Assembly: GCA_036652815.1 (NCBI GenBank)
Contig: JAVVVE010000011.1
Location: 1-64,000 of the forward strand
DNA from: SZUA-378 sp036652815
GTDB taxonomy: Bacteria > Bacillota > Clostridia > Lachnospirales > Lachnospiraceae
Length of the DNA: 64,000 bases
Direction: 5' to 3'
Shown: in pieces, positions 25,816 to 33,482 of the stretch
Layout of the letters: each line of letters begins with the position of its first letter
How positions within the stretch are numbered: the stretch's first letter is position 1
Translations under genes and position numbers: made by a program
Notes under the pieces: generated by a model
The model's database searches: none
Told to the model about the DNA's origin: nothing
What the model saw: the letters and a program-made list of their open reading frames with translations, nothing else

Positions 25816-28503
25816 CTATAATAATTCTCCGTATTTTTTAATAAAAATATTTTTCAAAATGGTAACTAATGTCATGTAGCATAAAATGATCCCAAGCAAG
25901 CAAGGAAAGTAAATGCCTGGTAGACGCACCATACCAAGTAGATTTCCCAGTTTGGTAAAAGGAATCATGGTGCCGATGAGGATCCCGCATGAAGTCAGCA
26001 GGGTAAGCTGCCAGGACGCTCTGCTTTGGATAAATGGGATCTTAGGGCTACGAATCATATGAATCACCAGTGTTTGACTCCAAAGTGATTCGACAAACCA
26101 ACCGCTCTGGAATAGCATCATAAAAGCAATCTGTGCGGTTTGGCCAAGGGATTGGTAATTACCGCCTAACATCATCGGACAGATGAAAAAATACATCAGT
26201 AGATAAAGAGTGATGTCAAAGACCGAACTGGCCGGTCCGATCCACAGCATGAAGGAGCTGATGGATGTAGCGTTCCATTGACGCGGTTTTTTTAGATATT
26301 CTGCATCTACGTTATCCCATGGGATGGTTAAACAGGAAATATCATAGATGAGATTCAAAGCCAGAATCTGAATCGGCAGCATCGGTAAAAAAGGAAGAAA
26401 CGCACTGGCTACCAATACGGAAAACATATTACCAAAGTTAGAACTTGCGGTCATCTTGATATATTTAATGATATTGGCATAGGTTTTGCGTCCTTCGATA
26501 ACACCGCGTTCCAGCACCATTAAGTCTTTTTCCAATAAAATAATATTGGCAGTTTCTTTGGCAATATCGACAGCACTATCTACACTAATTCCCACATCAG
26601 CAGCTTTCATAGCAGCCGCATCATTGATACCGTCTCCCATGAAACCGACGGTATGACCATTCTTACGAAGTATCCCCACCACTCTGGCTTTTTGGGCAGG
26701 AGAAAGCTTGGCAAAAACGCTGACGTGCTCAACGAGGTCACAGAGCTGTTCGTCTGTTTGCTCTTCTATCTCCGAACCCAGTAATAGATGCTCGGCATCG
26801 ATGCCTACCTGTCTGCAGATACAGCGGGTCACAGAAGCATTGTCTCCGGTCAGGATCTTGACGTCAACACCATATTCATGCAAAGCCTGTATAGAACTTA
26901 AGGTACTGTCTTTAGGCGGGTCGAGGAATGCAAGATACCCCATCAGCACCATCTCACTTTCATCGGCTACTGAAAAAGTATCGATGGGAGAAGGGTTTGA
27001 CTTTTGTGCCACGGCCAATACGCGCAGACCATCAGTGTTGTATGTCCCCACGGTTTGTAATATTTCTGTTTTAATCGCCTCTGTAATGGGCTTTATAACA
27101 CCCTGATATTCTACAAAAGAGCAGATGGATAACATTTCCTCTACCGCACCTTTTGTAATCAACTGAGTTTTTCCTTCTTTTGATACCACCACACTCATGC
27201 GTCGCCGACTAAAATCAAAGGGAATCTCATCTACTTTTTGATAGCCGTTCCACGTTTCAGACAATGCGTGCTCTGTAGCATAGTGAATGACAGCAATATC
27301 CATCAGATTTTTAAGTCCGGTTTGATGTGAACTGTTAATAAAAGCATGGCGCAAGACACGCTCATCTTCTTTTCCGTGAATATCCAAAGAGTGCATCAAT
27401 ACGACTTTATCCTGCGTTAAGGTCCCTGTCTTGTCACTGCAGAGGATGTCCATGGCACCTAGATTTTGAATCGCATTCAAATCTTTTACGATGACCTGAT
27501 GCTTGGACATAGATACTGCCCCGCGTGCAAGATTGGCAGATACCAGCATCGGCAGCATCTCAGGAGTCAGTCCTACTGCTACAGAGAGTGAAAAAAGAAA
27601 TGCCTGTAGCCAGTCACCCTTGGTAAAACCATTCACAAATAAAACGATGGGTACCATAATTAACATAAAGCGAATCAGTATAAAGGAGACTGAATTTACA
27701 CCTTTTTCAAAGCTGGTAAGTGGTTTTTTGCCGGTAATCTCATGAACCATGGATCCAAATATTGTTTCATCACCAATCAGAATAACGATAGCAGTGGCGG
27801 CACCACTAATCACATTACTGCCTGTAAAGGCGAGATTATGGCAGTCCAAAGGACTTGTGACAGCACTGCTTTCTTTTTCGGCTGATTTTTCACAGGGGTC
27901 GCTTTCTCCGGTAAGTGCCGATTGGCTGATAAACAGATCTTTGGACTGTAGGATGCGTAAGTCTGCCGGTACCATATCGCCGGCGGCAAGATATACGATA
28001 TCACCCACTACAAGCTCACGGATAGGCAGCTCGATGCGATCGGTCTGTTTGCGTTTGACTGCAATCGTAGTTTCTACCATCGCACTTAGGTGTTCGGCGG
28101 CTTTGCCGGAACGAGATTCCTGAACAAAGCGGAGTAATCCACTTATGGTAACCATGGTTATAATGATAATGACTGCGACAGGATCTCCTTCGCCGGGCGC
28201 GGCGATTATGACATCTGTGATAAGAGATACTGCGGCCAGTATAAACAGAACGATGGTAAAGGGATTAATAAAGGCTTGTATCAACTGCTGTATATAACTG
28301 TTTTTTTTCTGAGGAGTAATCTTATTTTCCCCATATTGTTTTCGCATGGTTTCCACAACTTCGGGTTCATAACCATGATAAGTATTATTAAATTTAGCAA
28401 AGAGAGCGTCTTCTGTATTTTTAGCCGCCCATAACAGCCGAGTATTTGGCTCGTTTGTTTGTAGTATTTGTGTAGAATGATTCTGTAATTTTGTCTGATT
28501 CAT
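25816..28503 (-). CDS. mgtA: Magnesium-translocating P-type ATPase
   Basis: 895 residues, normal for the P3B family that imports Mg2+ with ATP. The TGES actuator loop is at 198-201, VGLTPEMLPM in helix M4 at 310-319, the phosphorylated D357 in DKTGTLT, and the hinge GDGINDAAA further on. VGLTPEMLPM and the absence of heavy-metal CPx motifs separate it from copper and calcium pumps. AAGGAGG lies upstream of the ATG at 28503. The gene is monocistronic on the minus strand, with a leader of about 215 nt carrying a short proline-rich ORF and two hairpins. It converges on the signalling operon. Confidence 0.92.
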   Translation of the reverse strand: MNQTKLQNHSTQILQTNEPNTRLLWAAKNTEDALFAKFNNTYHGYEPEVVETMRKQYGENKITPQKKNSYIQQLIQAFINPFTIVLFILAAVSLITDVIIAAPGEGDPVAVIIIITMVTISGLLRFVQESRSGKAAEHLSAMVETTIAVKRKQTDRIELPIRELVVGDIVYLAAGDMVPADLRILQSKDLFISQSALTGESDPCEKSAEKESSAVTSPLDCHNLAFTGSNVISGAATAIVILIGDETIFGSMVHEITGKKPLTSFEKGVNSVSFILIRFMLIMVPIVLFVNGFTKGDWLQAFLFSLSVAVGLTPEMLPMLVSANLARGAVSMSKHQVIVKDLNAIQNLGAMDILCSDKTGTLTQDKVVLMHSLDIHGKEDERVLRHAFINSSHQTGLKNLMDIAVIHYATEHALSETWNGYQKVDEIPFDFSRRRMSVVVSKEGKTQLITKGAVEEMLSICSFVEYQGVIKPITEAIKTEILQTVGTYNTDGLRVLAVAQKSNPSPIDTFSVADESEMVLMGYLAFLDPPKDSTLSSIQALHEYGVDVKILTGDNASVTRCICRQVGIDAEHLLLGSEIEEQTDEQLCDLVEHVSVFAKLSPAQKARVVGILRKNGHTVGFMGDGINDAAAMKAADVGISVDSAVDIAKETANIILLEKDLMVLERGVIEGRKTYANIIKYIKMTASSNFGNMFSVLVASAFLPFLPMLPIQILALNLIYDISCLTIPWDNVDAEYLKKPRQWNATSISSFMLWIGPASSVFDITLYLLMYFFICPMMLGGNYQSLGQTAQIAFMMLFQSGWFVESLWSQTLVIHMIRSPKIPFIQSRASWQLTLLTSCGILIGTMIPFTKLGNLLGMVRLPGIYFPCLLGIILCYMTLVTILKNIFIKKYGELL

Positions 28504-28563
28504 GTCAAGACCTCCTTATTGTTTTAAAAGAAAGGGTGGCATAAACCGTCGGAATCTATTAAC

Positions 28564-28662
28564 TTATAGGGAGAAAAATGGATACAGAAAGAACTGCTTC
28601 ATTTTTCTCTCGGGTATGACCGGATCCGGCGGTTGTTTGCCGGTACTACTTCCTGCGTCCAT
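28564..28662 (-). CDS. 32-codon proline-rich leader ORF upstream of mgtA
   Basis: Too short for normal gene calling. GGAGGTGAG lies 6-14 bp before ATG 28662. The peptide is MDAGSSTGKQ, then PPDPVIPERK, MKQFFLYPFF and SL. The PPDPVIPERKMKQFF part resembles the E. coli/Salmonella MgtL leader ([17 protein letters not shown]), where Pro and acidic residues near the N terminus make translation sensitive to Mg2+ and proline. The codons for GKQPPD overlap hairpin 28626-28643, and those from ERKMK to FFS overlap hairpin 28571-28609. Its position between a consensus promoter and mgtA supports a regulatory leader peptide. The resemblance could be convergent. Confidence 0.65.
   Translation of the reverse strand: MDAGSSTGKQPPDPVIPERKMKQFFLYPFFSL
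28571..28609 (-). promoter_or_regulatory. Leader hairpin in the mgtA 5' region
   Basis: Perfect 10-bp inverted repeat GAGAAAAATG / CATTTTTCTC with a 19-nt loop, inside the end of the leader ORF. A second stem, CCGGC/GCCGG, lies at 28626-28643 over the PPD codons. No U tract follows either stem, so they are not obvious intrinsic terminators. Confidence 0.6.
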
Positions 28663-28724
28663 GTTTTCTCACCTCCTATGCTCAAAATATCTATCATCAA
28701 ATCCCAAAGGGATACAAGTATTGA

Positions 28725-28753
28725 ATTATAAGGCTCTAAAAAACCTTTGTCAA
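28725..28753 (-). promoter_or_regulatory. Promoter of the mgtA leader
   Basis: On the minus strand: perfect TTGACA (28753-28748), a 17-bp spacer and perfect TATAAT (28730-28725). The transcript would start near 28718, 56 nt before the leader ORF. Confidence 0.85.
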
Positions 28754-28909
28754 TCATTTTATTTGCCTTGCTATGTAAAATGTAATATACTATTTTACGG
28801 AAAGTGATAATTATTCCGGATGCGAAATCTGTCGCAGAATAGACGTGAGATGAATATACTGGTGTAGAGAGGCAGAGGGTTCTTTTGTGTCGCTGAAAGG
28901 AGAATGATT

Positions 28910-29188
28910 ATGTCGATGCCGGTTATTATCCCAAGTACCATTACTGTTACACAAGCAATCTCGGATATGATTGAGTCGGTCGCTATGGAAGAAAGTGGAT
29001 TATCTCATATTCTTAATGCAGAGGGTGAAAAGATTCAAAAAATAGCAACGATGTCCGACGTGACGCCGGAACAACTGCTGGCAGTCAATGATTCAGTGCA
29101 AGCCACGGTGGATGCGATCAGTTACTTGGAGATTATCTTACAGGGTAAACTAAAGCTGTTCCAATGCTCCTATTGTCGTATCAACTGA
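28910..29188 (+). CDS. Small protein of the clostridial exosporium/spore-surface repeat type
   Basis: 92 residues from ATG 28910, spaced 6-7 bp from GAAAGGAG. ATG 28904 is too close. The TITVTQAISDMIESVAMEE, LSHILNAEGEKIQK and VNDSVQATVDAISYLE blocks match a module I associate with collagen-like and exosporium proteins of spore-forming clostridia. Here the module stands alone, without collagen repeats. It ends in a short CSYC tail. It lies alone between mgtA and the amylase gene. A role at the spore surface is inferred from the family only. Confidence 0.5.
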   Translation: MSMPVIIPSTITVTQAISDMIESVAMEESGLSHILNAEGEKIQKIATMSDVTPEQLLAVNDSVQATVDAISYLEIILQGKLKLFQCSYCRIN

Positions 29189-29247
29189 CACAACTCAACG
29201 GGTAGGTATTAAAAACCGGTGCAGGTAAGTGGGAAAGGATGATTATT

Positions 29248-30711
29248 ATGGCGGATAACGGAACGATATTACAATATTTTGAATGGTACTTGGAGGACAA
29301 CGCTTCTCTATGGAGATGTGTAAAGGAAGAAGCTGTGAAACTGGCACAAAGTGGGATTACAGCAGTGTGGTTGCCACCGGCTTATAAAGGGGCAGGTGGC
29401 ATCCATGACGTGGGATATGGGGTATACGATGTGTATGACCTGGGAGAATTTGACCAGAAAGGTTCTGTTCCAACGAAATATGGAACCAAAACTGAGTATC
29501 TGGAGGCGATTCAGGCATTGCATCATGCCCATATTCAAGTGTATGCAGATATTGTGCTGAATCATAAGATGGGAGCCGATGAGACAGAAGAGATCAAAGT
29601 CGAGGCGGTTAATCAGGATAACAGAGCACAGGAAACCTCCGGCACACAAACGATTACAGCTTGGACAAAATATACTTTTCCGGGAAGAAATGGAAAATAC
29701 TCTGATTTTAAATGGAATGCCACTCATTTTTCGGGAGTGGATTGGGATGAGAGAAATAAAAAAAGCCAGATCTATTTGATGTCCGGTAAGGAATGGAATC
29801 GTGATGTAGATACAGAGCATGCCAACTATGATTATCTAATGGGAACAGATTTAGATTTTGATAATAAAGAAGTATTGGCAGAATTAGAACGATGGGGCGA
29901 ATGGTATCTAAAGACAACGGGTGTGGATGGAGTGCGTTTGGATGCGGTAAAGCACATTGATTCGGATTTTTATAAGGACTGGCTTCCCAAGATGAGAACC
30001 GCATTGCAGAAAGAATTATTTGCAGTGGGAGAATATTGGAAACCGGAAAAATATACGTTAGAAGAATATCTTTCGGATGTGATAGGAAATATGTCTTTAT
30101 TTGATGTGCCCCTGCATTTTAATTTTTATCATGCTTCGCAGGAAAAGGAACGTTATGACTTAAGACGAATCTTTGATGGAAGTCTGGTTGCAGAGAATCC
30201 GGTGAAAGCAGTTACTTTTGTAGACAATCATGATACTCAGCCGGGACAGGCTCTGCAGTCTTTTGTGGAAAGTTGGTTTAAACCACTTGCCTATGCACTT
30301 GTGTTATTAAGAACAACGGGCTATCCTTGTGTGTTTTATGGAGATTACTATGGTATTGTACATGACAAGGTAGCAGCACTCTCTATCCTGCCGTCCTTGA
30401 TTCAAGTGAGAAGAACCTGCATCTATGGGCAGCAGCATGATTATTTTGAGGATGCCCATGCGATTGGGTGGACTTACGAAGGAGATGAGGAACATGCTAT
30501 GTCGGGAGCTGCGATTCTTATGAGTAATTGTGGTGTACAGACCAAGCGGATGTATCTGGGGAAGAAGCATGCTAACTGCGAGTTTTATAATATCTGTGGG
30601 GCACCGGAGGATATCTCTCTGGTGGATGCGGATGGCTATCTTACCTGCATGGTCAGGGAGATGTCGGTAGCGGTATATATCTCCGGGAGTAAAAAGGATA
30701 GGATATTTTGA
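29248..30711 (+). CDS. Alpha-amylase, GH13 family, without signal peptide
   Basis: 487 residues from ATG 29248. ATG 29239 overlaps the GGAAAGGA ribosome binding site. It hydrolyses internal alpha-1,4 bonds of starch or maltodextrin. The barrel motifs are in order: DIVLNHK (region I), GVRLDAVKHI with the nucleophile Asp (II), GEYW with the acid/base Glu (III) and FVDNHDTQ with the third carboxylate (IV). It resembles liquefying bacterial amylases (GH13_5). With no signal peptide it acts inside the cell, probably on maltodextrins imported by the transporter at 49330-52513 or on glycogen. Confidence 0.9.
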   Translation: MADNGTILQYFEWYLEDNASLWRCVKEEAVKLAQSGITAVWLPPAYKGAGGIHDVGYGVYDVYDLGEFDQKGSVPTKYGTKTEYLEAIQALHHAHIQVYADIVLNHKMGADETEEIKVEAVNQDNRAQETSGTQTITAWTKYTFPGRNGKYSDFKWNATHFSGVDWDERNKKSQIYLMSGKEWNRDVDTEHANYDYLMGTDLDFDNKEVLAELERWGEWYLKTTGVDGVRLDAVKHIDSDFYKDWLPKMRTALQKELFAVGEYWKPEKYTLEEYLSDVIGNMSLFDVPLHFNFYHASQEKERYDLRRIFDGSLVAENPVKAVTFVDNHDTQPGQALQSFVESWFKPLAYALVLLRTTGYPCVFYGDYYGIVHDKVAALSILPSLIQVRRTCIYGQQHDYFEDAHAIGWTYEGDEEHAMSGAAILMSNCGVQTKRMYLGKKHANCEFYNICGAPEDISLVDADGYLTCMVREMSVAVYISGSKKDRIF

Positions 30712-30719
30712 ACATGAGT

Positions 30720-30737
30720 GTCAAATAATTATTTGAC
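30720..30737. promoter_or_regulatory. 18-bp perfect palindrome at a -35 box
   Basis: GTCAAATAATTATTTGAC is a perfect palindrome whose right end supplies most of the -35 box at 30733. A dimeric regulator binding here would compete with RNA polymerase. The protein is unknown. Confidence 0.6.
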
Positions 30738-30761
30738 TAATTATGCCAAAAGGTCTATAAT
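30733..30761 (+). promoter_or_regulatory. Promoter of the 30799 membrane protein
   Basis: TTGACT (30733-30738), a 17-bp spacer and TATAAT (30756-30761). Confidence 0.75.
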
Positions 30762-30798
30762 TCTTTAATAAAACACTTATGAGAGAAGGAGAAAAGAA

Positions 30799-31230
30799 AT
30801 GGAAGCAAAAGGAAAAACACTAATGAAGGTAGTTAGTATTGTCATGATCGTAGGCTCTGTTCTGGGGATTATAGCAGCCATTATTATGTTAATCGGTGGT
30901 GGAGCAGTTGCAGCAATTGGTGGAGCAAGCGGCTTAGAAGGCAGTGGCGTGGTAGGGGGAACACTGATCGGACTATCAATCGTTACCATTGTAGTAGGAG
31001 TCATAGAACTGTTGGCCGGTATCTTTGGCGTAAAAGAATGTGGTAATGTAGAGATGGCACCAAAGTGTTTTAAATATGGTATTGTTCTTATTATTTTAGT
31101 TGCTGTTGAGATTATATTTTCTATAGTTACAGGTGGATTTAAAATTATGGATCTTTTGGGATTTCTATTTCCTGTTCTGTATACGTTAGCAGCTAATATG
31201 AATAAACAAACAAACAGCATAACAGACTGA
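30799..31230 (+). CDS. Four-helix membrane protein of unknown function
   Basis: 143 residues with four hydrophobic helices at about 9-32, 48-76, 89-110 and 115-134 and a Gly-rich loop after helix 1 (GGGAVAAIGGASG). A short basic N terminus precedes helix 1. No catalytic or binding motif is evident. It resembles small DUF-type membrane proteins of clostridia but I cannot name the family. GAGAAGGAG is the ribosome binding site. It has its own palindrome-controlled promoter and terminator, so it is a single-gene regulated unit. Confidence 0.65.
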   Translation: MEAKGKTLMKVVSIVMIVGSVLGIIAAIIMLIGGGAVAAIGGASGLEGSGVVGGTLIGLSIVTIVVGVIELLAGIFGVKECGNVEMAPKCFKYGIVLIILVAVEIIFSIVTGGFKIMDLLGFLFPVLYTLAANMNKQTNSITD

Positions 31231-31273
31231 TACATACAGAAATAAACGTGAAGATAGATACATAAGCGAAAGA

Positions 31274-31305
31274 AGAAGTGAGCACATCGGCTGACTTCTT
31301 TTTTT
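31274..31305 (+). terminator. Rho-independent terminator
   Basis: AGAAGTGAGC (31274-31283) pairs with GCTGACTTCT (31290-31299) with one mismatch, followed by six T residues. Confidence 0.8.
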
Positions 31306-31330
31306 CATCTGACAGACAGAAAGGAATCCT

Positions 31331-32452
31331 ATGGGAAATATTGTTGATTATGTAAAAGAAATCGGAAAAATCAGCTTGGCAAAGAGACCTTTTAATTCAG
31401 TTGACAGCTTGGTATTGTCTGAATTATCTTATTTTAAATATGATGATATCCTTTCAGAATCAAAGGAAGAACAGGAAGGGTTGACTATGTGGGAGATTAG
31501 CCATATAGAAGATTTGGATCGACTGTTTCAGGGGTTGATGGATGTATCTGAAAACAGAGCACTACTGCTGGCGGTAGCTAATAGTAGAAGATTTGGCAAG
31601 ATGCGCCTTAAATATTATGTCAACCGCATTGATAGAGAGCACGAATCGCAATTCTCAGCAGTCACTTTTTTTCTGGAAGCAGACAATATTTATATTGCCT
31701 TTCGTGGAACCGATGAAACGCTCATAGGATGGAAAGAGGATTTTAATATGGGATTCTTAAGTCCGGTTCCGGCACAGAGTGCAGGGTTAGCCTATCTGGA
31801 ATCAGTTACAGCCAAGTTTCAGGGAGACTGCTATGTGGGTGGACATTCTAAGGGTGGTAATATAGCTGTCTATGCTGCCATGCAGGCATCATTGCCGATT
31901 CAAAAGAGAATACGCAAAATTTACAGTCATGATGGACCCGGTTTTAAGGATGCCATATTTGATACGAAGGGGTATCAGGCTGTCAAGGATAAGATCTGTA
32001 AGCTGATTCCGAGTTCTTCTATCGTTGGTTTACTGTTACAGCATCAAGAAGAGCATCGTGTAGTCCGCAGCAGTAAGTTAGGAGTCTTACAGCATGATCC
32101 GCTGACCTGGATCGTAGAGAAGGGAGATTATCTCTATCTGGATGAAGTAGACAAAAAGGCACTGCTTACGAATCAAACACTGAATCAATGGATCGCTTCT
32201 ATGACAGAAGATGCCAGAAAAGAACTGGTGGACATCATCTTTGGGATCTTAGAAGCAAGTGATTTAGATACTACCAGTGCTTTTACAGAGGAATGGCGGA
32301 GCGCACTGACTGCCATTATCAATGCCGGAAAAGGCATCGATGAAGAGACGGGCATCCTTTTAAAGGAGACCTTTAGGCAATTGATACACATGGGAAGAGA
32401 GAACCTGAAAGCACAATTACACACAACTTATCTCTCACAATCGGACACTTAA
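31331..32452 (+). CDS. DUF2974 (Mbeg1-like) alpha/beta hydrolase
   Basis: 373 residues. The nucleophile elbow is GHSKGGN near residue 177, preceded by YIAFRGTDET, as in DUF2974 proteins related to class 3 lipases. The N-terminal SVDSLVLSELSYFKYD block is also typical. Ser in GHSKGG is the expected nucleophile. Catalytic partners are not clear. The substrate is unknown and could be lipid or phospholipid. No signal peptide is seen. AAAGGAA lies upstream of the ATG. Confidence 0.8.
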   Translation: MGNIVDYVKEIGKISLAKRPFNSVDSLVLSELSYFKYDDILSESKEEQEGLTMWEISHIEDLDRLFQGLMDVSENRALLLAVANSRRFGKMRLKYYVNRIDREHESQFSAVTFFLEADNIYIAFRGTDETLIGWKEDFNMGFLSPVPAQSAGLAYLESVTAKFQGDCYVGGHSKGGNIAVYAAMQASLPIQKRIRKIYSHDGPGFKDAIFDTKGYQAVKDKICKLIPSSSIVGLLLQHQEEHRVVRSSKLGVLQHDPLTWIVEKGDYLYLDEVDKKALLTNQTLNQWIASMTEDARKELVDIIFGILEASDLDTTSAFTEEWRSALTAIINAGKGIDEETGILLKETFRQLIHMGRENLKAQLHTTYLSQSDT

Positions 32453-32462
32453 GTGTTATAAT
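32445..32462 (+). promoter_or_regulatory. Palindrome next to a -10 box, upstream of the sirohaem reductase
   Basis: ACACTTAAGTGT (32445-32456) is a perfect 12-bp palindrome that touches a perfect TATAAT (32457-32462). No good -35 box lies 17 bp upstream, which suggests an activator- or repressor-controlled promoter. The regulator is unknown. Confidence 0.5.
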
Positions 32463-32507
32463 CAATTTATCAACCGTGCAAAAAAGAAAAGTGAGGAAAA
32501 GAGTGAT

Positions 32508-33425
32508 ATGGCATGTACATTAAAACCGGAAGACATCAAGAGAGTAAAAGATTTGGGTTTTTTAAACAATAAAGGAACTGATTATTTTAATGGACGGGTA
32601 ATTACTGTAAACGGTAAAATCACAGCAGATCAGAGTATTGCCATTGCAGAAGCGGCAAAAAAATACGGAGATGGAACTGTCTGTTATACGACACGTCTGA
32701 CGGTAGAATGTCCGGGTATCCATTACGATCATATTGAGCCTTTTATCAAAACTATGGCGGAGAGTGGTTTGGTAACGGGAGGCACAGGTGCCAGGGTAAG
32801 ACCGGTTGTTTCTTGCAAGGGAACTACCTGTCAATATGGACTGTTGGATTCTTTTGCCTTATCACAGAAAATTCATGATGCTTTTTATACAGGGTATCAT
32901 GACGTATCATTGCCCCATAAATTTAAAATAGCAGTCGGGGGATGTCCTAACAATTGCGTAAAACCGGATCTGAATGACCTTGGTATCGTTGGACAATTGG
33001 TACCTAACTATGACAAAGATTGCTGCAAGGGATGTAAAAAATGTCAGGTGTCATCTGTTTGTCCGACCGGAGCAGCAAAGCTGGAAGAGGGAGTTTTAAA
33101 AATCGACAAGGAGATTTGCAACAACTGCGGGCGCTGCGTGGAAAAGTGTCCCTTTGACTGCATGAAAGAAGGCACCTATGGATACAAGGTCTATATCGGA
33201 GGCAGATGGGGTAAGTCAGTTGCCAGAGGACGTATGGTGAAGCATCTGTTTACCGATGAAGCAGAGGTGCTCTCTTTTGTAGAAAAAGCGATTCTGCTAT
33301 TTAGAGAGCAGGGTAAAACAGGGGAGCGTTTTGCGACCACGATTGAACGTCTGGGATTTGACAATGTGGAATTACAATTACTGGGAAATGAAATCCTAGA
33401 GAGGAAGCAGATGATACTGGAATGA
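32508..33425 (+). CDS. Sirohaem/Fe-S sulfite or nitrite reductase-type protein with ferredoxin domain
   Basis: 305 residues. An N-terminal ferredoxin-like half domain runs to about residue 90. The coupled sirohaem-[4Fe-4S] cysteines are C103 and C108 (CKGTTC) and C146 and C150 (CPNNC). Between 173 and 218 lie two ferredoxin motifs, one degenerate (CCKGCKKC...CP) and one canonical (CNNCGRCVEKCP). This is the small anaerobic sulfite reductase (AsrC-like) plan, reducing sulfite or nitrite with six electrons. The gene directly precedes a complete route to sirohaem precursors, which fits the cofactor. The electron donor is not encoded nearby. Confidence 0.8.
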   Translation: MACTLKPEDIKRVKDLGFLNNKGTDYFNGRVITVNGKITADQSIAIAEAAKKYGDGTVCYTTRLTVECPGIHYDHIEPFIKTMAESGLVTGGTGARVRPVVSCKGTTCQYGLLDSFALSQKIHDAFYTGYHDVSLPHKFKIAVGGCPNNCVKPDLNDLGIVGQLVPNYDKDCCKGCKKCQVSSVCPTGAAKLEEGVLKIDKEICNNCGRCVEKCPFDCMKEGTYGYKVYIGGRWGKSVARGRMVKHLFTDEAEVLSFVEKAILLFREQGKTGERFATTIERLGFDNVELQLLGNEILERKQMILE

Positions 33426-33427
33426 CA

Positions 33428-33456
33428 TTGTATGTTTCTGTAGGTTCATGTACAAT
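33428..33456 (+). promoter_or_regulatory. Promoter of hemA
   Basis: TTGTAT (33428-33433), a 17-bp spacer and TACAAT (33451-33456) in the 57-bp gap before hemA. Read-through from the reductase gene is also possible. Confidence 0.5.
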
Positions 33457-33482
33457 AACAGAGAAATACAAGGAGAAAAACA

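Noticed and set aside
28504..28720. M-box (ykoK) Mg2+ riboswitch before mgtA
   Set aside because: I could not find the conserved M-box core segments. The region is better explained by a leader ORF with two hairpins. A covariance-model search would settle it.
30777..31235. Long minus-strand frame opposite the 30799 membrane protein
   Set aside because: It mirrors the hydrophobic codons of the plus-strand gene, lacks a ribosome binding site and lies against a plus-strand promoter and terminator.
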